NCBI GenBank assembly: GCA_965219165.1
Contig: CBDCMW010000002.1
Location: 682,001-746,000 of the forward strand
Direction: 5' to 3'
Length of the DNA: 64,000 nt
Source: Aldehydirespirator sp965219165
Lineage (GTDB): Bacteria > Actinomycetota > Acidimicrobiia > Acidimicrobiales > Aldehydirespiratoraceae
The notes under the pieces are model-generated. The model saw nothing but the letters and a program-made list of their open reading frames with translations, searched no databases and was not told where the DNA came from. This document shows, one piece after another, positions 34,175-41,821 of this stretch. Position 1 is the stretch's first letter, and every line of letters starts with the position of its first letter. A program made the position numbers and the translations under genes.

Positions 34175-34187
34175 GATGCCTGTATAC
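34175..34187 (-). promoter_or_regulatory. GTATAC element placed as a leaderless promoter
   Basis: On the minus strand GGTATACA is followed by 6 nt and then ATG 34174, the classical spacing of a -10 hexamer to a start codon used as transcription start. It also rules out the longer start. Confidence 0.55.
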
Positions 34188-34221
34188 CGCATCTCGATCG
34201 ACGCTTGTACGGATCCGGCCC

Positions 34222-35232
34222 ATGAGGACCGAGCCGCAGACCCTCGACCAGCTCCCCACGCCGAGCCTGGTCGTGGACCGCAGCCTGTTCGAAGCCAATG
34301 TGGCCGCCATGTCGGCGGCCTGGCCGGGCCCGTCGTTGAGGCCCCATGTGAAGGCGTTCAAGTCCACGGCGATCGCCCGGGTCCTCGCCGGTGCCGGCCA
34401 CGAGAACTTCTGCGCCGCCACCGTCCGGGAGGTCGAGGGCCTGGCCGCGGCCGGGCTCGGACGCGACCTGCTGCTGGCCAACGAGGCCCTCGACGTGTCC
34501 CGGCTGGGGCGGCTCGTCGATGCCGGGCATCGGGTCACCGTGGCCGTCGACTCCGGTGCCACCGTCGCCGCCGCGGCTGCCGGGGGAGTCACCGAGGTGC
34601 TCGTCGACGTGAACGTCGGACTGATGCGCTGCGGGTGCGATCCGGCCGACGCCGGACGCCTCGCCGACGCGGCTCGGGCTGCGGGGTTGGACGTTCGGGG
34701 TGTGATGGGCTACGAGGGGCACCTGATGATGGCCGACTCCGACGTCAAGGCGGCTGCGGTGCAGGCCTCGATGGAGCTGCTCGCCGAGGCCCACGCCGCG
34801 GTGGGGGGCGATGTGGTGTCGGGCGGCGGCACCGGCACCTTCGACGTCAACAGGTGGGTGACGGAGCTCCAGGCCGGCTCTTACTGCCTGCTCGACACCG
34901 ACTACGCCCGACTCGACAGCCCCTTCCGTGTTGCGGTGTCGGTGCTGGCCACCGTGGTCTCGGTGAGTTCCAGGGGGTGGGCGGTGGCCGACGCCGGTCT
35001 GAAGGCCTTCGGCATGGACCACGGGCCGCCGTCGTGGCCCGACGGCGAGGTCGCGTTCTGCTCCGACGAGCACACCACCCTGCGTGATCCCCACCGCACG
35101 CTGGCCGTCGGCGGCCGGGTGCGTCTGCTGCCCGGTCACCTCGATCCGACCGTGGCCCGCCACGAGCGGTACTGGGTGGTGGGCGGAGATGCCGTGGTGG
35201 ACTGCTGGCCCATCGATCTGCGCCACTGGTGA
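34222..35232 (+). CDS. D-threonine aldolase/alanine racemase-like PLP enzyme
   Basis: A 336-residue fold-type III PLP enzyme. The Schiff-base Lys is in RPHVKAFKSTAIARVL near residue 42, preceded by LPTPSLVVDRSLFEANV. GYEGHLMMAD and GGGTGTFDVNRWVTELQAGSYCLLDTDYARL follow. C-terminal DEHTTL and PGHLDPTVARHERYWVV contain His and Asp where D-serine dehydratase and D-threonine aldolase bind a metal. It therefore probably cleaves or dehydrates a D-beta-hydroxy amino acid. Its TGA overlaps the GTG of the next gene (GTGA), so the pair is translationally coupled. Confidence 0.9.
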   Translation: MRTEPQTLDQLPTPSLVVDRSLFEANVAAMSAAWPGPSLRPHVKAFKSTAIARVLAGAGHENFCAATVREVEGLAAAGLGRDLLLANEALDVSRLGRLVDAGHRVTVAVDSGATVAAAAAGGVTEVLVDVNVGLMRCGCDPADAGRLADAARAAGLDVRGVMGYEGHLMMADSDVKAAAVQASMELLAEAHAAVGGDVVSGGGTGTFDVNRWVTELQAGSYCLLDTDYARLDSPFRVAVSVLATVVSVSSRGWAVADAGLKAFGMDHGPPSWPDGEVAFCSDEHTTLRDPHRTLAVGGRVRLLPGHLDPTVARHERYWVVGGDAVVDCWPIDLRHW

Positions 35233-36563
35233 CCGCAATGGCATCGGCAACTCCCCGCCGCATCGCTGCGTTCCGCAACTGGGCCGGCAACCAGGTGTGT
35301 GTCCCGCACCAGATCCTGAAGCCGGGCTCGCCCGAGGAGGTGGCCGCCATCGTGAGGCGGGCCGCCGACACCGGGCTGGCCGTCAAGGCCGTCGGCGCCG
35401 GACACTCCTTCACCGACGCGGCCTGCACCCAGGGGATTCTGGTGTCGCTCGACCGCCTGGCCGCGGTCGAGTCCGTCGATGCGGCCCGCGGCCGGGTCAC
35501 CGTGCAGGCCGGCATCCGCCTCGACGCCCTCAACCGCCGGCTCGACGCGGCCGGGCTGGCCCTGCCCAACCTGGGCGATATCGACCGCCAGTCGCTGGCC
35601 GGAGCCACCGCCACCGCCACCCACGGCACCGGTGGGGGTCTCGGCAACCTGTCCACCACCATCGTCGGCATGGACATCGTCGACGGTCGGGGCGAGCTGA
35701 TCCACTGCGACGAGCACGAGCGGCCCGACCTGCTGAGGGTGGCCCGGGTGGGGGTCGGGGCGCTCGGCATCGTCACCCGCATGACCTTGCAATGCGTTCC
35801 CGCTTTCGATCTGCACGCCACCGAGACGGTCGAGACGTTGGACGAGCTGCTCGACGGCTTCGAGCATCACATGGCAGGCCACGACCACATGGAGTTCTAT
35901 TGGGTGCCCCGATCCCGCCATGCCCATGTCAAGCGCAACAACCGCACCGACGAGCCTCGCCGTCCCCAGCATCCGCTGGCCCAGGCTCGCGACAAGATCC
36001 TCTACGAGAACGTGCTGTTCGGACTGGCCAACCGCACCACCCGGCGCTTCCCCTCTCTCACCCCGAGAGTGGCCAAGCTCACCAGCAAGGCCGTGACCCG
36101 GCGGGACTTCGTCGATGCCAGCCACCGGGTCTTCGTGTCGAGGCGCCTGGTGCGCTTCTACGAGATGGAGTTCGCGGTTCCCCGGGCCGCCCTGCCCGAG
36201 GCCGTCCGCAGGGTCGGGACTCTGGCCCGCAGCCTGCCGTCGCCGGTCTCGTTCCCGATCGAGGTCCGCGTGTCCGCCGCCGACGACATCGCACTGTCCA
36301 CCGCCTACGGCCGTGACACCGGCTGGCTCGCCTGCCACGTATACGCCGGCACCCCGTACCTGGCCTACTTCCAGGGGGTGGAGGCCATCGCGGCCGATTA
36401 CGGCGGTCGACCCCACTGGGGCAAGCTCCACTTCCACGACCACCGGTCGCTGGCTCCGCTGTATCCCGAGTGGGACCGGTTCCAGCGCGTCCGCTCAGAG
36501 CTCGACCCGGCCGGGACGTTCGCCAACAGCTACACCGATAGGGTCCTCGGGCCGATCGCTTGA
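35229..36563 (+). CDS. FAD-linked aldonolactone-oxidase-like protein
   Basis: A 444-residue flavoprotein of the VAO/PCMH fold, like L-gulono- and D-arabinono-1,4-lactone oxidases. N-terminal NWAGNQVCVPHQILKPGSPEEV and GAGHSFTDAACTQG form the FAD site, and LAGATATATHGTGGG the pyrophosphate loop. The C-terminal GGRPHWGKLHF block with LDPAGTFANSYTDRVLG is diagnostic for the aldonolactone oxidase group. GTG 35229 overlaps the previous stop. It would oxidise a polyol, sugar lactone or similar alcohol. The stop codon lies at the edge of a dispersed repeat (36562-36578). Confidence 0.9.
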   Translation: MTAMASATPRRIAAFRNWAGNQVCVPHQILKPGSPEEVAAIVRRAADTGLAVKAVGAGHSFTDAACTQGILVSLDRLAAVESVDAARGRVTVQAGIRLDALNRRLDAAGLALPNLGDIDRQSLAGATATATHGTGGGLGNLSTTIVGMDIVDGRGELIHCDEHERPDLLRVARVGVGALGIVTRMTLQCVPAFDLHATETVETLDELLDGFEHHMAGHDHMEFYWVPRSRHAHVKRNNRTDEPRRPQHPLAQARDKILYENVLFGLANRTTRRFPSLTPRVAKLTSKAVTRRDFVDASHRVFVSRRLVRFYEMEFAVPRAALPEAVRRVGTLARSLPSPVSFPIEVRVSAADDIALSTAYGRDTGWLACHVYAGTPYLAYFQGVEAIAADYGGRPHWGKLHFHDHRSLAPLYPEWDRFQRVRSELDPAGTFANSYTDRVLGPIA

Positions 36564-36587
36564 GGCCGAGCGGACAGGAGGCCCGCC

Positions 36588-37043
36588 ATGAACGCCCCAA
36601 CCGCCGCAGATCCCGTGACCACCGACGAACTGTCGCTCAAGGAGTGGGTCGACCGCTTCTCCGGCCACGTGGCCAACCTCCGCTACGACGACGCCGCCGC
36701 CATGATGGATCCGGACGTGAACAGCTTCAGCACGTGGACCGACGTGGTTGTGGGGGTGGAGCACTTCGTCGACGGGCAGTGGCGCAACGTCTGGCCGACC
36801 ATGACCGACTTCGTCCTGCTGACCGACAAGATGCGCTGCCACCTGTCGCCCGACCGGCTCATGGCCGCGGTGATGGTCACCTGGACGTCGACCGGCTACG
36901 CGCAGGACGGCACGCCCTTCGACCGCCCCGGCCGCTGCTCGTTCGTGCTGGCCAGGGACTCGCTCGACGGCCCGTGGCGGGGCGTGCAGGGACACTTCTC
37001 GCTGATGCGGGGCGTACCCCAGCAGTCCTTCGGCTCCCTCTAG
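36588..37043 (+). CDS. SnoaL-like / NTF2-fold protein
   Basis: A 151-residue cone-shaped alpha+beta protein of the nuclear-transport-factor-2 type: SLKEWVDRFSGHVANLRYDDAAAMMDPDVNSFSTWTDVVVG, followed by strands VMVTWTSTGYAQDGTPFDRPGRCSFVL. The family includes small cyclases, isomerases and binding proteins. ATG 36588 follows AGGAGG at good spacing, within the dispersed repeat. It converges on the SRPBCC gene with 3 bp between stops. Confidence 0.82.
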   Translation: MNAPTAADPVTTDELSLKEWVDRFSGHVANLRYDDAAAMMDPDVNSFSTWTDVVVGVEHFVDGQWRNVWPTMTDFVLLTDKMRCHLSPDRLMAAVMVTWTSTGYAQDGTPFDRPGRCSFVLARDSLDGPWRGVQGHFSLMRGVPQQSFGSL

Positions 37044-37046
37044 CCC

Positions 37047-37469
37047 TCAGGTCAGAGCGGCTTGCAGGCCGGCGGCGTACTTCTTGCGCGCCGCCTTGAC
37101 CAGCAGCGGCACGAACGGCCGCATGAGGATCCACGGCCCCGACGGGGTCATCTCCAGATCCATGGTGATGCGCGTGCCGTCGTCGGCGGTGTCGCTGAGC
37201 CGATAGGTGCCCGCTACGGGCCACGATGTGTCCTCGGCGCACACCCAGGTGATCGACGAATCGGCCTCCACGGCGGTGATGCGGAACTCGACTTCCTGGC
37301 CGCGATTTGTCTGGCGGTAGACGGCTCCCACGGAGCCGGCGGCGCCCCCGGTCAACTCGCAGGTGGCAACGTCGTGGCGCCACTGGGGCTGGTTGGCGGC
37401 ATCGGCCAAATAGGCGAACGTCCGCTCCCGGTCGGCGGCGACGTCGAACTCAACGGTGCAAACGCTCAT
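37047..37469 (-). CDS. SRPBCC (START-like) protein
   Basis: A 140-residue helix-grip protein: VCTVEFDVAADRERTFAYLADAANQPQW is the standard opening, and GPWILMRPFVPLLVKAARKKYAAGLQAAL the closing helix. Its ATG overlaps the TGA of the ornithine-cyclodeaminase-like gene (ATGA), so it is the last gene of the 45468-37047 operon. Ligand unknown. Confidence 0.85.
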   Translation of the reverse strand: MSVCTVEFDVAADRERTFAYLADAANQPQWRHDVATCELTGGAAGSVGAVYRQTNRGQEVEFRITAVEADSSITWVCAEDTSWPVAGTYRLSDTADDGTRITMDLEMTPSGPWILMRPFVPLLVKAARKKYAAGLQAALT

Positions 37470-38410
37470 GCGGTGAGATCGTACCGGCGCTCGGAGCGCT
37501 GGTGGGCCAGGGTGGCTATCACCACGTCCTGCAATGCCACGCCTTGGGACTCGAACAGCACGATCCCGCTGCCGGGCCGCGGCGGTGTGACCGTGCCCGC
37601 GATCACGTCGGCCAGATCCGCGATGTCGTCCCAGTCAAAGATGCCGTCGGCCGCCGCGTGGATGAGGTCGCCGGCCTCGGTGCGGGCCCCCTCGGCGCTG
37701 TCGCTCACCACGAAGCCGGCCCGCTGCACGGTGGCGCCGTCCACCTCGCGACGGTCGGCCTTGGTGGACCCCACAGCGCACACCAGCGCAGCCGGATCCA
37801 GGAGCGTCCCGTCGAACACCGGGGTGTAGCTGGAGGTCACCGTGGCCACCACCCGGGCATCGGCCACCGCGGTGTCCGCGTCGGCCATGGCCCGGGCCGG
37901 AATGCCTCGGGCACGGCCCCAGGCCGCGACGTCCTCGGCCCTGTCGGGATTGCGTCCCCACACCCGCAGGTCCCGCAGCGGCAGCTCCTGGGCCAGCGCC
38001 TGCAGATGGGGCCGGCTCTGGATGCCGGTGCCGAACACTGCGGCGGTCGAGGCGTCGGGCGGGGCTAGGTGCCGCACGGCCAGCGCGGAGGCCGCCGCGG
38101 TGCGGATGGCGGTAAGGCCCAGCCCGTCGAAGGTGGCGACTAGACCGATGTCGGGGCTGAACAGCCCCACCAGGAAGGCGAACCCGTCGGGGTGCGTGAG
38201 GTACAGCTTGCCGCCCACCACCCGATGCCGGGGCCAGGAGGCGGCCATGGCGCTGCCCATCAGGTCGCCGGCCGCGGCCCGCACTCTCAGCGTGGTGGCC
38301 GCCTCGCCCGCGCCGAGGTCGCACCAGGCACGCTCCAGCCAGTCGGTGACGGTCTCCAGATCGCACAGCTCCGCGATCCGCTCCTCGGCGAAGTGGGGCA
38401 CTGCGCTCAT
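37466..38410 (-). CDS. Ornithine cyclodeaminase/mu-crystallin family protein
   Basis: A 314-residue NAD(P)-binding protein. Substrate side: VVGGKLYLTHPDG and FLVGLFSPDIGLVATFDGLGLTAIRTAAASALAVRHLA; cofactor side: TAAVFGTGIQSRPHLQALAQE, then LRVWGRNPDRAEDVA. Members convert ornithine to proline, reduce ketimines or dehydrogenate alanine-type amino acids. ATG 38410 has GGAGCTGCT upstream, which is itself the left copy of the 16-bp direct repeat flanking the three-gene island, so this start codon is exactly at the island boundary. Confidence 0.92.
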   Translation of the reverse strand: MSAVPHFAEERIAELCDLETVTDWLERAWCDLGAGEAATTLRVRAAAGDLMGSAMAASWPRHRVVGGKLYLTHPDGFAFLVGLFSPDIGLVATFDGLGLTAIRTAAASALAVRHLAPPDASTAAVFGTGIQSRPHLQALAQELPLRDLRVWGRNPDRAEDVAAWGRARGIPARAMADADTAVADARVVATVTSSYTPVFDGTLLDPAALVCAVGSTKADRREVDGATVQRAGFVVSDSAEGARTEAGDLIHAAADGIFDWDDIADLADVIAGTVTPPRPGSGIVLFESQGVALQDVVIATLAHQRSERRYDLTA

Positions 38411-38415
38411 AGCAG
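38400..38415. repeat. 16-bp direct repeat, left copy
   Basis: ACTGCGCTCATAGCAG, identical to 40566-40581. On the minus strand it contains the last codons of one gene and the first codons of the cyclodeaminase-like gene (CTGCTATGAGCGCAGT). It bounds the island 38416-40565. Confidence 0.9.
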
Positions 38416-39042
38416 CTCCTTGAGGCGGGCTATCTCTTCCCGCACGGCCCGCATCGCCTGTGGTCGGGTATGGACCTCGTTGAGCCATAGCCTCAGCTTG
38501 CGGCCGTCCTCGTCAAGAAACTGATGGAACTGTGTCTCGTGGTCCGGACCGAGGTCGCTAACCCACTGCTCGTGGAGTTCTGCTTCGGCGAGTACAGGGG
38601 CCGAGTGCTCGGCGAGCTCGGACACGTCGATGACTACGCGGATCAAGTGGCAGGCCATTCGCTGTTGCAGCAGGTGAACGCCTCTGTCGGCCATTATCGC
38701 GATTCGCTTGCCAGCTTGCAGGCTGGTCGTGGCCTCGCTGCGGAGCTCGCGCAGACAGGCGGCCGGATTCTCTAGGCCGGGAACTTGCGCACCCGGTAGC
38801 GGCATCCAGTCGTAGTTGCCCTTCCAGTCATGCACATAGTGATCTTGCATGGGCGCCACGATTTGAGTGTTGTGGAAGGAAGCCCCTCGGCGCATCGAAC
38901 AGGCGTGCGACACAATGCAAACCGGTCCAGACTCGACCACTATCACATCGCCTTGCATGAGCATGCGATGTTGCGGCACGTCGACAGGATCGGCGGCGAG
39001 CCACAGGTCCTCGGGATCGTCAGGCGTAGCGAGTTCGATCAA
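38407..39042 (-). CDS. Hypothetical protein of the inserted island
   Basis: A 211-residue soluble protein I do not recognise. The middle of its N-terminal half reads QGDVIVVESGPVCIVSHACSMRRG, a small beta-barrel-like stretch with His and two Cys (VSHACSMRRG) that could bind a metal. The C-terminal half is helical and charged (LDEDGRKLRLWLNEVHTRPQAM). TTG 39042 has GGAG 10-13 nt upstream. Its last two codons and stop come from the direct repeat, so its natural C-terminus may end a little earlier. Third gene of the island; possibly the effector, but this is a guess from position only. Confidence 0.75.
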   Translation of the reverse strand: MIELATPDDPEDLWLAADPVDVPQHRMLMQGDVIVVESGPVCIVSHACSMRRGASFHNTQIVAPMQDHYVHDWKGNYDWMPLPGAQVPGLENPAACLRELRSEATTSLQAGKRIAIMADRGVHLLQQRMACHLIRVVIDVSELAEHSAPVLAEAELHEQWVSDLGPDHETQFHQFLDEDGRKLRLWLNEVHTRPQAMRAVREEIARLKELL

Positions 39043-39055
39043 GCCGGCTCCATTC

Positions 39056-39700
39056 CTACCGTCGCGTCAAGACTCGCTCGCCGTCGGGTCGGTTGACGAT
39101 TCTCCATTCGGAGCGCGCATCGGTTCGCCAATTCGGCTTCCATCGGTCGAGCAGCACGTCCAGCCCGAGGTGCCCCTGTGCGTGTTCCAACAGATCGTCG
39201 GCCCGTCCGTCAAGGTAGAGGTCTGCAGCTGTAACGGCTAGCTGATCCAACATACGCATGTTCAGCCAGCTGGCGGGTTCGTTCACTGGGCCGATTTCCT
39301 CGAGTAGGTCCAAGAATGCTGCCAGCCGCGCTAGCGCGCGTCGGCGTTCTGGCGAGATGGCTTCTCCGGCTCGCCACTTGCGCACTGCCGAGACGGAGAC
39401 CTCGCATAGTTGTGCGATCTCAGACCATCCGAGTCCGCGATCCGTGGATAGTTCCTCAAGCAATAACTCGGCGCCCGAGGCCGCTTTCGCTGAAATGCGA
39501 AGGTCGAGGTCGATCGACCTAACCTCGCGCCTGCCGTCTTCCAGATCTGCGGATAGAAGGCGCACCTTCCCAGTGAGCCCTCCGTAGGCGGAGGTTAGAG
39601 ACGCGATTGCTGAAGCAGCTCTCGCCGTCGAGTCGCGCTGGTATGCGTCGAGGTCGAGTTGGCTCGACCCCGCCGACGTTTGGACCTGTGTGTGTGTCAT
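39056..39700 (-). CDS. HTH protein (Xre/antitoxin-like)
   Basis: A 214-residue protein. The N-terminal 80 residues are polar and helical. Around residues 85-125 is a helix-turn-helix: LGWSEIAQLCEVSVSAVRKWRAGEAISPERRRALARL. The C-terminus (EPASWLNMRMLDQLAVTAADLYLDGRADDLLEHAQ) resembles, loosely, the toxin-binding domain of Xre/MbcA/ParS antitoxins with its WL...DLL pattern. ATG 39700 overlaps the TGA of the TIGR04255-like gene (ATGA). It could autoregulate the island or act as an antitoxin; both are inferences. Confidence 0.78.
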   Translation of the reverse strand: MTHTQVQTSAGSSQLDLDAYQRDSTARAASAIASLTSAYGGLTGKVRLLSADLEDGRREVRSIDLDLRISAKAASGAELLLEELSTDRGLGWSEIAQLCEVSVSAVRKWRAGEAISPERRRALARLAAFLDLLEEIGPVNEPASWLNMRMLDQLAVTAADLYLDGRADDLLEHAQGHLGLDVLLDRWKPNWRTDARSEWRIVNRPDGERVLTRR

Positions 39701-40488
39701 GTTCCTCCTCTAAACAGCTCCCGCGATCTTTCTGTGATGGTTCGTTGAAACAGTTCCCCTACCGGTTCGTGCAGCTCGTCGAGCACGGGATCCAGCGCAT
39801 CCGTCGTGAAGTCGAGCATCTCCTCACCGGGCGCTTCCCGATACGAGTCGGTGTCGATCACGAAGAACGGGCCAACAGTGGCGGGTGCTCTAGGTCTGAG
39901 TGGTTGATCCGAAACCACGCCGCTGCCGACAAGGGCCGCGTATCGCGCCACCATCCGTCCGCCCTCTCCTCGCAGATCGATTATTGTCTGAGATGACTCA
40001 GCTGTGTAGCCAGGAATAGGTTCCAGGTGGCTGACGATGCCGTCGTCGATCCATCCCCTCCACCCCGACGCATCTACCACCTGGTCAGGCACCCTGATCT
40101 CGTTGATGTAGCGGAGTCCAATCCTCTCGACGCCGACGATGCGCGCAATTTCCGTCGTGGCTGCGATTGCTCGGAGCACGCTTGGCTTGAAGTGGTCCCA
40201 GCCGTCGTAGTGAGTGGCCTCAACGGAGACTGAGCGCCGTGTTACGGCCACGGACGCCGTTCTGGCCTTGTCTAGGAATCGGAGCTGTCGCTCCGGTCCG
40301 TCTCCGGCGTCCATCTCTGGCGATGGGAGGAAGGTGGCGATTTCGGGAATTGGAAGCGTGTCCGCGAAAGCCGTGGCGAACGACTTGAGCGATTCTTCTC
40401 CGGTCAAGCTTGGAGCGAGGGGGAACCTCACTTCGCATGCGACATAGGCCAGAGGAGCATTCGCGAACATCTCGCGTTGGTAACTCAC
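39697..40488 (-). CDS. TIGR04255-like family protein
   Basis: A 263-residue protein. It opens MFANAPLAYVACEVRFPLAP after six residues, the hallmark of the sporadically distributed TIGR04255 family, and continues with ASVAVTRRSVSVEATHYDGWDHFKPSVLRAI, then IVGVERIGLRYINEIRVPD, also typical. Function of the family is unknown; members are scattered across genomes as accessory genes. GTG 40488 is preferred to ATG 40470 because TAGTGT lies exactly 7 nt upstream and neither start has a Shine-Dalgarno site. First gene of the island, overlapping the HTH gene by 4 nt. Confidence 0.8.
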   Translation of the reverse strand: MSYQREMFANAPLAYVACEVRFPLAPSLTGEESLKSFATAFADTLPIPEIATFLPSPEMDAGDGPERQLRFLDKARTASVAVTRRSVSVEATHYDGWDHFKPSVLRAIAATTEIARIVGVERIGLRYINEIRVPDQVVDASGWRGWIDDGIVSHLEPIPGYTAESSQTIIDLRGEGGRMVARYAALVGSGVVSDQPLRPRAPATVGPFFVIDTDSYREAPGEEMLDFTTDALDPVLDELHEPVGELFQRTITERSRELFRGGT

Positions 40489-40501
40489 GCAAATCACACT
40501 A
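40489..40501 (-). promoter_or_regulatory. Candidate leaderless promoter of the island (TAGTGT, N7, GTG)
   Basis: On the minus strand TAGTGT (40501-40496) precedes GTG 40488 by 7 nt. It lies just inside the right boundary repeat, so the island would bring its own promoter. Confidence 0.45.
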
Positions 40502-40565
40502 ACGCGACTCGCACTGGAATGCGTACCAAAACCTGCACTGACGCGCAATGACGATGGTCACACTG

Positions 40566-40581
40566 ACTGCGCTCATAGCAG
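40566..40581. repeat. 16-bp direct repeat, right copy
   Basis: Perfect copy of 38400-38415. Here it contains the last codons and stop of the isopropylmalate-dehydrogenase-like gene, followed by the first codons (MSAV) of an aborted cyclodeaminase reading frame. Confidence 0.9.
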
Positions 40582-41688
40582 TCTCTCCAGGCGGGGGAGG
40601 GCTTGGGCGTTCACGGCCGCGGCGAAGGACTCGGTGCTGGCCGGCTCGGTGCCCGCGGATGCCAGATCGTAGGTGAGCGGTCCGGCCTGCAGCGCCTCGG
40701 CCAGCGCCGCAGTGATCGGTGGCCCCAGATCGGCGGTCTCCGCGAACCACTCGAGCAGCGCGGCCAGCGCCAGGTACGCGCCCGCCGGGTTGACCCGGCT
40801 GTGGCCGAAGTGGCGGGGCGCGGAGCCGTGCACCGGCTCGAACAGGCCCACGCACCGGCCCTGAGTCGGCGGCCCCGGGTTCACGCTGGCCGAGCCGCAC
40901 AGGGCGATCGATCCGGCCCGGCCCGCGGCCAGGTCGCTGAGGATGTCGCCGAAGATGCCCTCGGTGAGCACCACGGTGTCGGCCACGACGTCATCGTGGG
41001 CCAGTGCGAAGGCCATGCGGTCCACGTAGGTGTGGCGCACCGGCACGCCCCGGGCGTCGGCCACCCGCTGCGTGGTCGACCGCCATAGCCGGCTGGTGGC
41101 CATCAGGTTGGCCTTGTCCACCGACACGATGCCCGAGGCCAGGCCCCGCTCGACCATGTCGCATGCCATCTCGGCCAGTTCGGCGATCTGTTCGGGGGTG
41201 AGCACCACCTTGTCGGAGGCGGGGTCCGACCCGTCGCTCTCGGTGCGGGTGGATGCGGCGCCGTAGGCCCCGCCCAGCAGGTTGCGCACCACGATCAGCG
41301 GCCGGATGGCCGCGCGGTCGCCACCGCCCGCCCCGGTGTCGATGCGGACGATGCTGCGGATGCTGACCCGCAGGTCGTAGCGCTGGCGCAGGCCGACGAT
41401 GGAGTGCTCGGGCCGGTAGTCGTCCAGCGACACGCCCGGATGCTCGCCGGCCGCGCCGAAGAACATGGCGTCGCAGGAGTCGCAGGCGGCCAGCGTGGAC
41501 TCGGGCAGGCCGGTGCCCAGCTCCCCGAAGGCGGACGCCCCCACCGGCCAGGGACCGGTCAGCTCGATGCGACCCGCGTCGGCGATGGCCTCCAGGAGCT
41601 TGGCCGGCCCGGCCACCACCTCGGCGCCCACCCCGTCGCCGGGCAGCACCGCGACGCGCCGTGTCCTGCCCGCGCCGGTCGCGCTCAT
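40573..41688 (-). CDS. Isocitrate/isopropylmalate dehydrogenase-family enzyme
   Basis: A 371-residue beta-decarboxylating dehydrogenase. Signals: RVAVLPGDGVGAEVV, FFGAAGEHPGV, IRPLIVVRNLLGGAYGA, SVDKANLMATSRLWRSTTQRVA with the catalytic Lys, TEGIFGDILSDLAAGRAGSI with the metal-binding Asp residues, and GLFEPVHGSAPRHFG. In leucine synthesis LeuB acts on 3-isopropylmalate; in a catabolic operon, tartrate or another 2-hydroxy acid is equally possible. ATG 41688 is the last of four start codons provided by 41-bp tandem repeats at the junction with the upstream gene. Its stop lies in the right island repeat. Confidence 0.9.
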   Translation of the reverse strand: MSATGAGRTRRVAVLPGDGVGAEVVAGPAKLLEAIADAGRIELTGPWPVGASAFGELGTGLPESTLAACDSCDAMFFGAAGEHPGVSLDDYRPEHSIVGLRQRYDLRVSIRSIVRIDTGAGGGDRAAIRPLIVVRNLLGGAYGAASTRTESDGSDPASDKVVLTPEQIAELAEMACDMVERGLASGIVSVDKANLMATSRLWRSTTQRVADARGVPVRHTYVDRMAFALAHDDVVADTVVLTEGIFGDILSDLAAGRAGSIALCGSASVNPGPPTQGRCVGLFEPVHGSAPRHFGHSRVNPAGAYLALAALLEWFAETADLGPPITAALAEALQAGPLTYDLASAGTEPASTESFAAAVNAQALPRLERLL

Positions 41689-41821
41689 GCCAGCATCCGC
41701 CGTGTCCTGCCCGCGCCGGTCGCGCTCATGCCAGCATCCGCTGTGTCCTGCCCGCGCCGGTCGCGCTCATGCCAGCATCCGCTGTGTCCTGCCCGCGCCG
41801 GTCGCGCTCATGCCAGCATCG
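41661..41821 (-). repeat. Four tandem 41-bp repeats of a stop-start gene junction
   Basis: Units begin at 41661, 41702, 41743 and 41784 with almost no differences. On the minus strand every unit carries GCTGGCATGAGCGCGACC, in which a TGA stop and an ATG start overlap. Translation of one unit gives a 14-residue cistron, MSATGAGRTQRMLA, whose stop overlaps the next start. The last ATG opens the dehydrogenase gene. Confidence 0.92.

Larger units (their letters stand above)
38416..40565 (-). mobile_element. Three-gene island bounded by a 16-bp direct repeat
   Basis: About 2.15 kb lying exactly between two copies of ACTGCGCTCATAGCAG, inside an otherwise contiguous catabolic operon. It carries a TIGR04255-like gene, an HTH-protein gene and an unknown gene, all minus strand, with its own candidate promoter. 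The base composition is visibly less GC-rich than its surroundings. No transposase or integrase is encoded. Removal would restore an ATGA stop-start overlap between the flanking enzyme genes. Confidence 0.6.

Noticed and set aside
34175..34192. Longer start (ATG 34192) for the F420 oxidoreductase
   Set aside because: Its second to fourth codons are the GTATAC promoter-like element, which is spaced for initiation at 34174.
36339..36344. GTATAC inside the aldonolactone-oxidase-like gene
   Set aside because: It is within a conserved coding stretch with no start nearby, so it is treated as chance.
38400..40581. The island as a classical insertion sequence
   Set aside because: No transposase and no terminal inverted repeats are visible; only the flanking direct repeat supports insertion.
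41661..41821. The 41-bp tandem array as a CRISPR array
   Set aside because: The units are contiguous with no variable spacers and repeat a gene junction.
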